From: Himantopus leucocephalus
Lineage: Eukaryota > Chordata > Aves > Charadriiformes > Recurvirostridae
DNA: 64,000 nt
Direction: 5' to 3'
NCBI GenBank assembly: GCA_003993805.1
Contig: RSEF01000002.1
Span: 75,682,729-75,746,728 of the forward strand
The translations under genes and the position numbers were made by a program. The stretch's first letter is position 1; each line of letters opens with the position of its first letter. The notes under the pieces are model-generated. The model searched no databases. It saw only the letters and a program-made list of their open reading frames with translations, and had not been told where the DNA came from. This document shows, one piece after another, positions 39,547 to 53,000 of the stretch.

Positions 39547-40143
39547 CTGAACAAAATTGGTCCTGTTTTACCTCAAACCAGGACACCTTTACACTAGGAC
39601 TCATGCATAAATGTTTCATGCTAAATTTTGCTTTTCATATGGCAAAAATGTGACAGAATTAAACTTAAAATGTGTTTAGATAAACATGTATGAAAAGAAA
39701 AAAGAACACAAAAAAGCACTTTTGATGAAATACAAATCACAAAATGTGAGCAGACATCTATCTACACTGCCAAAAGTTCTGTATATGTCTGTATGCAGGA
39801 GGCCAGAGTTCCTTTCACAGTTACTAGAACAGATTTTTCAAAACTTCCAAGTAGCAGTTTCAAAAACCATCCATACTAAAATGAAACAAATAGATACTCC
39901 ACCGGGTGCAACACAGAAAAGCTATGCACCACTGAAAACTTATTTGTCTGTTCAATTTAATATTCAGGAAACTCATTTCTTCAAAATTAAAGTTGATTGC
40001 GTAAATTCCTTTAAACTTGGTTGTCTTCAAAATTTTGTATCTCAACCAGAGCTACAAAAAGTCTGACCAACTGGTTCTTAAAATCTCAAGCACCTTTACC
40101 AAGTACCAGTTGCAAAACCTGGCTCTTCCAGCTGAAGCACAAA

Positions 40144-40366
40144 AGAGAACACTGTAGCCATGCACATTATTTCCACTGTTTTGTATTCCCTGCATTAGCA
40201 TCAACCCACAGCCAAGTAATAAAAAGCAGCTAATGCGGTTTGGTTCATCCACANAGAGAACACTGTAGCCATGCACATTATTTCCACTGTTTTGTATTTC
40301 CTGCATTTTAGCATCAACCCACAGCCAAGTAATAAAAAGCAGCTAATGTGGTTTGGTTCATCCGCG
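40144..40366. repeat. Diverged ~110-bp direct repeat around a single N
   Basis: The block at 40144-40253 recurs at 40255-40366 after one N (40254). The copies differ by a few substitutions (for example TTCCC/TTTCC and GCGG/GTGG) and a 2-bp TT insertion. Heterozygous alleles assembled in tandem would give exactly this pattern. Confidence 0.85.
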
Positions 40367-43300
40367 AACTGGCCCACACTTTTTGAAATAATGTGGGCTA
40401 AGAGTGAGAACTCTCAGATACGACACCAAACAGAAGACTCTGTCTAAATCCAAATGAACAAAGCCTTTCACCAAAGCAAATAAACTCTTGAGGTCTGGTT
40501 ACAGGTTTTTAACTATAGCATTGTTCACATGGCACCCCCTTCCTAGTCCAATAAAAACAGCTGTTATTTTAAAATAAGTATTTTTATGAAGCAGTTGGAG
40601 CAAAGCCTGCATCACAGAAGAGTTGCACGTGAAACAGACATCCTTTATTTTAACTTATAAAAATGCATCAGGAGAAAATTTAACATTCCTATAACGTTAA
40701 TCATCTGACATCGGTAGCAAAGTACTCCTATTTCCTCCTTTAGTTCACTGCATCTTATTTTTAACACATCTGTGTCTCAATATGGTATGAGTAAGGTACG
40801 TTGCTGCGGCAGACACACCTTGCCCACGCTACAAGAACAAACAGAGGCAGCTAATGCCCACAGCTAAATAATTTTTAAAAGGCCTTGGACTTGGCTTTTG
40901 CACCCACTGTGGAAGGCTTCTCATACCTCTGAGAACAGTACAAACAAAAGAGTATTTAAAGAAACAAGACATTTTCTCATTTTATCACGCATTAAATTGT
41001 TCTCAATATGAAAAGGAAAAAAATCACACCCATAAGCGGTATCACCAATCTATAGTTACATAGCCCACTGACACCATTTTACATCCTTTTACAGTAGTCT
41101 TGTGGGGAAAGGATTCATCCCAGAGCATGACATCCTGCCTCTAGTGTGCATAACACTTAAGAAGAAACTGTAATCACCTAAGCAGATATATGTGTAAATT
41201 TTAACCTTCAAAAACATTTCACTTTGCTAAAAACCTGAAAAGAAAAGAAGAAAAAAAAAACCCAACACAACAGAATTTCAGCATTTTCTTTAAAAAGCAG
41301 ATACGCGTGGCAGCAACAAAACTTGACTCAATTCTCCGGGCTTAATTTTACACTCTACATTACTTTTCTAATCTGCCTTGCATTCACATTTGATTAAATA
41401 CTACTACCTAGTAAGAATTACTCTACCCAGACCTGAAAATATTTCAGCATTTTAGAATTTGGGCTCAAAAAATCTTCCTAGGAAGAAACATCTCTATTTG
41501 TTTCAGTGGACACAGGTTCAGGTTTTGATCTCTTATGATTTCTCTTAAGAGATGAAATTTTACTCTACGTAGCAACAATAAATTGTTACAGCTTTGTTCA
41601 ACAGATCTCTATCTTGACTTTATCCAGAATTATTCAGTATCTGTTCATCACAATGCAAAAGCAGGGTTTTTCTTCCCTTTCCTTTCCATCCAGGTTACCA
41701 GACAGCACCAGCCTCCCTGAAAATAAAGAACTTGGTAACTAACCCACCCAGAACAATTACACTTCTGGAAACCATCATTTATAGAAGTACAACCAGCATT
41801 AGGATTCATTCCAATTTAAAAATCTGAATCAGAGACTGAAGGGTCAGTGGTTTGAAAAAAGTGTTACTTTCATATAAACAGAACAATCACTGGGGAATCA
41901 ATGACACAGTAAGTACAGAACCTCCGTTTTGTCGTGTACCACTGAGGTGTGGGGTTTTGGTTTGTTTTTGTTTTTTAATAAACTCATTTTGGCTCGTTTC
42001 TACTCACAAACACAGCTATTTTGTGGAAAATAGCTTTAAAAGTACAATTCTTATCTGCTTGAAAAGATTCCTTCCTAAGAGAGTGGACATCTCTAATGGA
42101 ATTTTTTCAGCCATGTTGGAAGAACAAATTAAATGCATGAAATCTTTGCTGATGCTGGCACCAGGTTATTTCAGCTCCCACTCTACCTCAGGAACATCTG
42201 TGCCTTTCTAAGACAACAGTCCTAGAGCTGGCAAAGTGCAACCAGACTACTATCAGACAGGTGAACTCTGTTCTCTGTGCTCCTATACCAGAAAATAACT
42301 TGTGTCAGCTGAATCAGGGGGAGTTGGGTTTGGTTTTAAGCTGTTCTGTGTATCCACTCTAAGGGTGTGAATCTAATTATTTGGCCTTATCGTAGCATGC
42401 TAGAAGGAGTTTTGTTTAAATAATTCTGCTGGTTTTCCTGGCTGGCTTGGAAAATGAGGAAACTTCTATGAGCAAAGCAAACAAATGAGCAAAACAAACC
42501 AGATGCTCCTTCTGGTGCGCAGTAGATTAAAGTTTTCAGCTACCCAGACACCCTTAATTATTTTCAGCAAGTAAGTCATATGGGTAAAGTTGCTCATTGT
42601 AGTAAAGGTTTTGCATTCCTCTGTTGAGTTAATCTCATCTTGGAGTACTCAGCATTTCATTGAGAAAATAAATAGCACATTTTTTTCTTGCAACAATCAA
42701 AAAGAGAGTAAAGACATGAAATAGACCTAACAATATCTTTTCCTATGGCATCTAGAGAAGCCAAGAAAGGGAGGTTTCCAGTTTTTTACGCCACTTGTAA
42801 GACAACCTGTGGCTACTAAGCAATGGCAGAGAGCTGTCTTAGCTGCAACAGTCAGCCCAGAGCCTTTAGCCCTGAATATTCAAGAATCAGCTTTTTAAAA
42901 TTATTTGTATTATCTATTTCCTTATATAAGAAGACATGATGATGATGATGACAACTAGAAGATGCAAAGATCACTTGCATTACATAGCAATCACCAGTGC
43001 CTGGTGCACATTCATTCCCCAGGCTGTGGCTTATCGGTATCTAGGATTTTAGTTCAGGATTTACAGAGAACCCTCAAGAATTACCATAAACAGCTTCCTA
43101 CAGAAAGGATGCCTCACATCTCGCTCTGTTTATGCTCTGGCTTCCTATCAGTGTAAAAGTTAAGAGTGCCCAGTTCCAAATGCAAAGCACAGGTTATAAA
43201 TACCAGAAGGTGCTGGCCAGGCCATCAGAAGGGATGCTCTATTAGCAATCATCAGCAGAAAATATCACCACGGTTTTCTAAATATTCTGTATTCACATCT

Positions 43301-43939
43301 GGTGATGAGATCTTTATAAAAAAATCATCAGTGATGCTCAAAACAGGTACAGTTTGCCAGCTGCAAATTTTAGGTACTATATGATAATACATTTTAAGAG
43401 TGAAGTATAATAAGACACAATTTCATGAGGTAAATATATTACCTAATATATGCTTGGCAGACCAGCATCTTCAAAGAGAGCCTGTAAAAATACTACTAGC
43501 TTCTTGTCTTATTTTTTGTATAGCACCTCATATTTCAAGCAATGGAAAGCAATTCAGTTTGAAATCACCGACATTGTCTTTTTAAATCAAATTACTTTCA
43601 ATACACACACACGAGGCATGATCTCCATAATGCAGGCTGTTGCAATGATAGGTGCATGTGTGTGTTTCTGCATGTATGCACACGGGGAATGGGGAGTAGA
43701 AAAATACATCCTCCTTTGTCAAACCACTTCAAGTTGCATAGAGGATTTTTCCATGTACTATGGTGCTCAGGCAATCAAACTGGCATCTGATGGCTATACT
43801 ATACTAATCATCCAAGCATACATTGGGATATTGCCACTGCTCAAAAAAAGTTTATTAGAAGCAATGTGAAAGGGATACAGAAAATGCAGTGAGTTGCATT
43901 TCTCCACCACGTTTTGGAATTGCATTAATTGCATTAATT

Positions 43940-44095
43940 CATAGAATTACAGAACAATAGACTAATTTAGGTTCAATGAGACCACTGGAGGTGGTCTAGT
44001 CCAACACCCTGTTCAAAGCAGGTCGCTCAGAAACTTACCTAGTTGGGTTTGAATGTCTCCAGGGGTAGAGTTTCCACAACCTTTCTGGACAACCT
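43940..44095 (-). mobile_element. CR1 LINE 3'-end fragment
   Basis: The plus strand begins with CATAGAATTACAGAACAATA and continues through GGTGGTCTAGTCCAACACCC, GGTCGCTCAG and CAGGGGTAGAGTTTCCACAA to CTTTCTGGACAACCT. This is the reverse complement of the well-known avian CR1 3' UTR, whose sense strand ends in ATTCTATG-type repeats. The element is therefore on the minus strand with its 3' end at about 43940. Only about 155 bp remain, the usual result of 5' truncation during target-primed insertion. Confidence 0.92.
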
Positions 44096-47000
44096 AATTA
44101 TAGCTAATTAGAATTTCATGCTCTCCCCATGAGTTCGTCATACAGAGAGACCTGCAAAACACATTTGCTTGCTAACACACAAAACCAAACCTATAGTTGA
44201 GCTAACTCATCTTTTCAAAAAGGGAGAATGTACATGCAAAACTTTAGAAAGATTCAAATGTGCTCAAGTATTTTGACAAGTCACACAAAGAGAAACCTCA
44301 AATTTATACATCCAATCCTCAGGTCTTAAAAACCCCGGTTACTATCTACCTTGTCTACGCCTGACCTGAAGTGCACAATGTACTACAGATGCCCAGCCTT
44401 TTCTTTTCTTTCTGCATCTAGCTACCAACACAATATACTGATGGACTTTGCAACTCTAAGGCAAAGACAACAGAATTCTCCTGCAGAGCTGCTTATCCAC
44501 AGCATTGAGAAAAAACAAAATATGCTGGAAGAGTACACTGTGATTTCTACAGTGCAAACAACTAGAATTTAAAAAAAAAAAAAGTCAAAGATTAATTGAT
44601 TTCTCGGACTTACATTTGTAAAATGATTTTTCTTAGTTTTGGATTTATGTTGCAAACATCTAGAATATTTCTACTTCAGAATTTAATTGTAGCAAGGGGG
44701 GTTAAAATCATAAAATGAGAACAGCTTTCATTTAAAAATAATTCATTTAAGATCTCACACATCACCAACGGAGATATTCATTTGAGGAGGAAAGTTGATA
44801 CGTTTATGACAAGCTATTGTGTACTTTTCCAGATGATGGCAACATATTGACAGCTTTAAAAGAAGTAGACACTTTACTGTAAGATTTATTGTCTAAGCAG
44901 CCTTCTCTCTCTGCAGCAATCTAACAGCTTACGTTTACAGTTGATTATCATTTCTATTAAATTCCAACATTTGCTAACAATCTCCAAGACTGGGAAAAAT
45001 AGCGACTTCTGTCTCAAGCCTCCTCCTATACACACACTATTCTTCTAAATTAGTCTGAAAGACAACACGTGCACTTCTTTTTCATAAAGCATCCATTCCC
45101 AATTCTTTTAAAATATTTCAGACAGCACTATTCTCTTTTCCACATCTGTAAGATGTGTCAGCCAACGGAACATAATTCATCCTCAGGGAAAGCAGTTTAG
45201 AGTAAGATTTTTTTGCAAGCAGCAGAAGCAGCAAAACTTTATTTCCTCTGTGTCTGGAGGCAAAGCTTGTTTCCAGATTCAGTAGTAAGGGATGAATTCA
45301 TCCTGCTACCTCTGCTTCAGCTGAGGCATTACTTAATAGGGTCTCTCTCCTTTATTAAGCCCTTGATCCTCACACACCACCTGTAACTTGCTGTGTCTGG
45401 CGATGTGGACACCCCTTGTGAAATTTGATTGAAGATAAGTGGAAAAAGGAGCATTGACAACAGATGTAAAAATACCATCTTGCAACCCTCATTTCCTTAG
45501 GAATCTATGATTAAAACTGGTATTTTTAAGAATATTAATGTCAACCCAACAGGGTCTTCAAAAAGCAACAGTAAAACATAGCACCCAGCAACAGCTTAAG
45601 TGAAAGTAGAACTCTGGTTCTCAAAAATGATACAACTTTAATCTATTCTCACTGATAAAGGTCATCGCTAAAGAACACACAGGCAGCCTGCAACTCTGGG
45701 GGCAGGCTGCACTTATGTACATCCATTTCACTTTTTTCATATCATTGATCCAGGATACTCACTGCTTTCACCAGGCTGCAACACGTTTAAGTGTGAACGG
45801 ATTGATTAAGATCCAGAAATCTGAAACAAGCCGTCATTGCATTTCACTGTAGATGGACAGGGATTACTAGAGCGACTTTGTAGAGTCAAACCATATGTGC
45901 ACGGGGGGGCTGTGCAACACGAACTGCACGTTTCTCTGTGGGTGATCCTGGGCAGAAGGATGAGTGTCACTGTTTTTTAAAGGTCTGCTTTTTCAAAGGT
46001 GTTGGGAGGTATGACAGCAATGATGATAATTTTTTTAAACAGTAGACTATACGGAAACAATAAGCTACATTGGAGCCAGAGAAGTTGATGAACTGACATA
46101 TTCAAACACAGGAAACCAAACCCCCATTCCTAATCAGTAGAGTTCAGATAACTATTCTCTAATTATATCCTTGAAAATTTTGTGGCAGTCATCGAACAGC
46201 AGGTTTGTGACAGAGCAAGAGAAGTTTTCCCGACTCATACAATAATACCCTTACCGTTTACCTATGCTGTTTCAATATATATAACAAGCAAGATATGGTA
46301 TCATGCTTCACAATACATTAAATAATATATTAAACAATATTTTTCTGCTTCTATTCCCGTTTGACACAAAAACAAGTAGACCATGTATGCATTTTCATTC
46401 TCCTGTTTCTCCAATTTATACCTTAAAAATATAGTTCTCCTTCTAAAAGGAGTTACAAATTTTTTGATAAACAAAGGCGAGTGGAAAAATCATTTGCTTA
46501 CCTAGGTCCCTTCTCACACGCAAATGTAGAAGTAGCAATATAAGCTCATCAATCAGCAGCTAGAGACAAAAAAATAACTACTTAGATCACCTACTCCATT
46601 CCTTTTCTGAGGTCTGGATCACTTCCTAAAGCATACAGAGATATTCTTGTAATACGTCCCCCAAAATTATTGTAGATGATACACAATCACACATCAGCAT
46701 GGCCTGAGCATATGTTGTGCTTATTTAAGAAGATAATGTCTGCCTCAAAAGTAGCATATGTTCTGTGCTATGTTGCAGTTGCTACGGAAGCTTTTTTCTT
46801 GTAAAGCAGCAGTCAAAACACCACCTAAAACCTCAGCACCTTGTTAGTATAGTATTTAATGTTGCTTCAGTAACTCTTAAATGCCCCTGCAAAAAAAAAA
46901 ATAAAAAAATCAAGGCTCTTTTCAATATTTTTTGACTGACACAGACCTAATTTTTTTAGGTTAGTTTTCATTGACAGGTATGCAACGGACACCTTAGAGA

Positions 47001-50000
47001 ATCCCTATTTATTGTGCTAAAAATTGGGTGCAAACTGTCAAAAGTATAAGCAAACCCAAGTGACAGATTTATGGCTAGTTACACGACTTACAAGCTAACA
47101 CCCTACTTTCTACCTTGGTACTTATACCTACTATTCCTATTTATGCTACTAATACATAAGAAGCCTGGTAGCTTTCATAAACTCTTAGGCTGTAAATCAG
47201 TCAGACTCACAACAGGGTCTGCCAATATTTGCAAAGCAAACACAGGACACATCTACATGAAATCTCTGTGTTCAGTGTCAATACCCACAGCCAGGTCCCA
47301 CCACCCTTCCTCACTCAGCCAAACAGTATCTTAACTTCATGAATTGCCACAGCTAAGGCATTGGGACAGATCACCTAATAAGGTACAATGCAGCATGGAT
47401 TAATGCAATAGAAATCTGGTTGAGGGTAAAAATGTTTCAAATGATCAGATGAGACATTTGGCCATCCTGAACCATGATGGTGCAATGGCTTTGCCTATGA
47501 ACTGGCTTTATGGTTGCCCCTCAAACTCAGGTAAAATGTCAAGGCACCTCCCAATGTGAAGCTACACCACTTTACACAATTTAAAAAAAACACACAAAAA
47601 CCCCAAAAAAACAAAATGACAACAATACGAGAGATACCTTCAACATGATCTATGATGAAAACATAACTTTATTTGACAACGAAACATTTGACATTAGAGA
47701 ACCTCTTTTTGCTCTCAGGCAAAGACAACCTATCAAAAGATCGTATTTTTAACCCTTAATGTTAAATGTAACAAGTTATTTCATGGATATTGTTAAAAAT
47801 TAGATACAAAGTTACAATCTGTTCCCTTTCTCAGCATAAAAATATTTTCAATGACACAGAAATAGATCTATTCTATGTGTAATATAAGATGATCAGATAC
47901 GATGTTATAACTGTCAAGAAAGAAAAAGAGGTTTAGCAGGAAAATACCTAGCTTTTAAATGAAGGTCCAGCACTAGGAAAGCCAACTGTGGGTATTTCTG
48001 CACTTGCTTTATAATAGACACACAAATGTATTGGTTTATGTAATTACCATCTCCGTAGGTAAGACACTAGAAAAGCCAACATACCAGCACTACCCAAGCT
48101 TGCTACTAATTAAATCATATGCATACAGGTTCAATCCAAGGATGATCAAAGTTAATGAAAAAAATTCCCATTTAATTCAATGAGCTGTGGATCAGTTCCA
48201 GACAGCTAGCTGCTACTCCATCCTCTTTCTTCTTTATCAAAAGCACTCCAACAGTGTGAAAGTGAAGAGGACTCCATATGAGTCTACAGATTTTGTATCT
48301 CCCCTCAGATCTGAATTTTAAATTAATTATTTGACAGCTGACTACATTACATACAATTAAGTAATCTTTTACATAAAGCTATATTAGAGGCTACTCCAGG
48401 TTTTGAGGGAAAAGAGATTACTGCTGTTATTGTTACATCAATAGCTTTCAAAGATTTCAACTATTTCTTTCATATACAGGTTTACTCTCATTATAAATTT
48501 ATGTGCCACATTGCTCACCACTGCAGCAATATATTGTCATATCTGAACATGGAAAATGTCAGTCCAATGTACTGGAAATAGAGCACCAAATTTAAAAGGC
48601 TTCCCAAGATTAACAGAAAGATAAACTAAAGTCACCTGAAGTCAAAGAAATAAAGAATGAATGTTCAGATCAAATAAATATCTATTTTTAATTACATTTG
48701 AAATGCAATGTCACAATTGTTGGACAACTTCAGACATTATGAAACCTATCTGCACAACCTTCAATTCAATTCTTGTTAACAATGTTTTTTCAGATTCTAT
48801 TTTTCACCAAATGCTTGCATTAAAAATTTAATTTCAGCACCTCAAAACTCAGCTCCTAGTGCTGCACAGATACTTAGCTCTGTCTCTTTGTAATCAGGGT
48901 TTCAGCAGATGTCCATTCAGATCAGCCTAAAGGCTCTCATTCGTTTATAGCAGAGCTGGACAGGAGTTACTGTAAAATCTTTATTTGGGAATCCAATATA
49001 TGCATCACTGCTATTAGCCATCACATAAACGATGTCTTAAATCTAACGAGCGTTGCATTGGAAATAATCTTCGAGAATCAAGAGTCAGTTAGATGAAAAC
49101 TGAAGTTGTTTGCTTTCAACAGAAGAAATAGTGTCTATGCCTAAAACTTCACATACCATCTATACAGGTACACAAGCTTAAACAAAAAACGGTGTTTAGA
49201 CATAGTTTCAATAAAACTTGTGTATGCAATGCCGCGTAGTTGGCCACCTTACATCCTCTTCCAACTGCAAGACAGATTTCAAGCATTTCCTGTTGGAAAA
49301 GGCATTTTCTTTGATCAAATCCATCACACACAAGTTTTGTAGGTATAACCACAGAAGTCTATTCTTCATATCTCCTTCTATTTCATGTTAGAGAACCACA
49401 TTAAAAACAACAGAAAGGGAATGCTGTTACTACAACCTTTATTACCACACCTCAGGTCTCCTTTGCTGTATCTACTCAGAAGCCCCGAACGGCTGTGCAG
49501 TGCCACTGGGAACCTTCTGACCAGGGAGTCAGAGCAGCAGGATTTTATTCCCACGCAGTGCAAAAACATCCCTCATGGAGCCCTGAAATCCAGAATTGGA
49601 ATGTGAAATGATCTCCCAGTCTGTTTGCCCCTTCTCACTCAACCCCTGTTCAAGACTGAAGGAGAGAGGTGTCAGAAAACAATGACTGAAATTTCTACCG
49701 TATTTCTGCTGCTTTGCTTTGCCAGAGAATATTTCTGCAGAGCCACTTTTAGGCATCCAATTAAAAATGATGCTAGCAAGTTTTTTTGACTGGGTCCAGA
49801 CGTGTAAGAAATGTGTAAACTCAGCTGCTGACTGAGTACAGACATAGCTGCAGAATAACATGGACAACTACAGTTTAAGATACAATGAGTAAAACATTTT
49901 TTCCTATAAATTTACCCAGGTGCGAATATTGCTCTTGAAAAACACTTGAGAGACTTTCTTCTACTTTAAAACACTACTGTCAGCTCACTCTCCTTAATAA

Positions 50001-53000
50001 GGCCCCATTATCTCCAAAACGTGTAAATGGGACCTACAAGTTGTCCTAAGAAGTAAATTCTATTTACTGCAACAGTTGTTTTTTTAGATAATGCAAAAGC
50101 CTTTAATGCTTTGGTATGATTCCGTATCGCTGAAGCTCGTTTCTGTTGACTGAGTGAAATAGAAACCGATGACCAGATTTTATTTTAGTCTTCCATTTAT
50201 GTGCTAGTTATTTAGGCTGTTGTATTCCCTTACTGTTGATGGGGTTTAGAAGCAGAAGACCCTTTCATCTCACAAGAACCATTAACTCAAAGTCTTAGGC
50301 TGGAATTGCAAATACATACTATGTTACAGCAAACAAAATCTGTTTAGAAACTGTATCATTATTTACATTCAATCCCAAATCACATGTGTTCCAGATGCTA
50401 ATGAGTAGGGGGGAGGGAAAAAAAAAAGCATAGGAAAAAGCAGCTAGCCTGCACAGAGTGTGGTATTGACTGGCATGTTGTAAAAGGAAGAAAAAACCAA
50501 CAACCCACCACATAAGTTTCTAAATGATACAGTTCATTCCAACCCATTTAACCTACACAAAATGCTGGATGCACACAATCAGCAGGATTTGCAAACAATA
50601 CAGACAGCTCTGCCAGCAAGTCTCACACAATCACAGTATCTGTCTCAATACGGCTGGTCTCACAGCAATACAAATTTTGAACAGTAAACCAAAAATAAAG
50701 TAAGATTGCACTGCTAGACATTTAAGTTTGGTTTCCTTTACCCTGGTCTTTTTAGCAAACTTATTTACTATATATAGATAGATTTATTTTTTAACTGCTA
50801 TGGTGTTATTTCCTTGATTCCAGCACTAAAATTTACCACAGGTGAATGGCTAATGTATTTCTTCAAAATCTCACATGACTTTATCAAGCCTCTGTGCTGC
50901 CTCATCAGTCTTCCAACACATCAGTCTTCCAACACATTGCTGGGCTGCAAGATGAAAGACTCACTTTGCTCTTTTGAAAACAAGCGTACTCAAGAAGACG
51001 CACAAGAATTAACTGCCTAGCCAAGCTCCATTAACAAGCTTAAAAATTTTACTTTGTATTTAATGGTTATGAGTGTAAACAGGTTACCAAAAGACAGAAA
51101 ACACAATTTGCAAATATTCTACTTATACTATGAAACATTTTCTGTAACTGTAGCTAAAGAAATGCATTGACTATGTTTAAAGCCTAAGGGTCTTCTTCCT
51201 TAAAAATACTTTGACTGCAAAAAGTGATACTGAATGCTGCTGAGAAATATTCATTAGAAATTTTATTATAAAATCCCTCTAAAGTTCTTCCTATTCTAAT
51301 AAATACAAGTCAAATTTTAAAATGGATTTGCTTAATCCTGTTCTGATTTCCTGATACAACTGTGTTCTGCTTCTGCTAAAGTTTACAGCTAGGATTATTT
51401 ATTTTTTTCGTATCTATTCAGACAACGCACACACACCTAGTAGCACTGTATCTGATCATGCCTGAATGCTATTACCTTTACAGTGTCCAAGAGTTGTTGA
51501 CATCTATAACTTGTTGAAGAACAAGTTCCAAGATATTCTGTAGCAAGCAAGGGAAGTACGACTTAAAATATAGGTCTAAATTATGTCTCCATCCAGTCCT
51601 GCTACCACAGGATTAAAAAAAAAGTTTGAGAGTATTACAGTAGAAAGAACAAGACTAGTATCGCTAACTTTTTTCGTCATTCATGCTAGCAAATAAGATA
51701 TATCTGGGACCGTGGCTTACAGCAACTCAGGATAATGGGTTCCCAAGCAGCTTTGTGCTTTCTTATCTTTAATGTTACAAGGTAACATCTCCTTATAAAG
51801 CTTGCTAATGTTGATATACTTACTCCAGATAAAGCACAGCACAGAGAACAAAAGAAAACCTTTGTCTGAAAGGCTTTGAGACAGCTATATATTTTAATTA
51901 CATGGGAGTACTCTTCTGTAGCACCAGATACTTGAAAATCACACTTCCCTACAAAACAAACCACAGTGAAAGAAAACATAGACAGAGCTCAGGATACACA
52001 TCTCAAACTATAGCACAAAGTACTTCTTAGTCTAATCTTTAGATAACAAAGGCAACATCCCCTCATCTTGCATTTTGAGCCAAGATATACACATTGACTG
52101 GGTGGAAGAAGCTATACAAGTTAGGGGAAAAAGAAAACAATAACAGGAAAGAATCAAATAATTATTAATGAAGAATAAGGTGCTATTATAGCTCAAGGTC
52201 CCATAGGACAAAACAACCTTCAGTTCGTGNTTAAAACATAATTGTTTTTATTTTTCTCTTTAAAACTGTTTGTAGAACTGCAATTTGCAACATGCTGAAA
52301 GATCAAGTTCCACACAGACCCAGAAGGCTCTGTCACGCGGGGTCTGGAATGAGAGCAGTCACGGGACACTGGGGTCAAATGAACTAGTATCAGGTGAGGA
52401 AATATGATTTGGTAGAACCTGCAATGTCTTTTAAAGGGTGTTTACAAAAAAAACCCCAAACATTCAAAAAATAACACACAGAGTTGGATAAAAGAAACTA
52501 GAATAAGCACGGTGTTTCCACATAAGTAGTTCAAGTCTTCATCTATTCAGCAGAATTTCTGTTTGTAGAATGAATATTATCTGAAGAATATAACCTACCA
52601 CAAGAAAACAGTGGAAAAAATGGCAGTACCAGAATGAGATACGTTGGGGGTGGAAGGGTGGGGCAATAAGAAACACAATCTGTGCAGGGAGGGAGAGGGA
52701 CAGAAGGGAAAACAGAAAAAGAAAAAGCTAACCTTTAACAAGCAACATCTCTCTATCTGTTTAGATCAGCGTTCTTCCACAGAACTTGACAAAGTTAGTG
52801 TGCCAACATGAAAAGCAAGTAGCTTTTCTAAGTTCAACAAACCTGTGCAGAGCTAATATTTAATTACCTCTGCAATATCTGATAATTTTACATGTGCAAT
52901 ACCGTATCTGTCCATTTTAGAACATTATCTTCCCAAGGGAAGAGCTGATGTAATGCACAATACAGTTTTTCTCTCTGAAAGTAATTGCTATAATAAAATC

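Larger units (their letters stand above)
36269..43939 (-). other. FARS2: FARS2 intron 1, segment rich in assembly joins
   Basis: No exon or RNA gene seen. It contains an N in an A tract at 37162, a 14-G run ending in N at 38737-38751, a perfect 62-bp direct repeat around N at 38956, a 10-N gap at 39537-39546, a diverged 110-bp direct repeat around N at 40254, and an (ATG)n tract near 42936-42951. Open frames such as 126 residues at 39686..40066 (+) and 139 residues at 43450..43869 (+) have no recognised domain and are taken as chance. Confidence 0.75.

Noticed and set aside
38894..40366. Biological tandem repeat cluster
   Set aside because: The direct repeats meet exactly at N bases, so assembly overlap is the simpler explanation.
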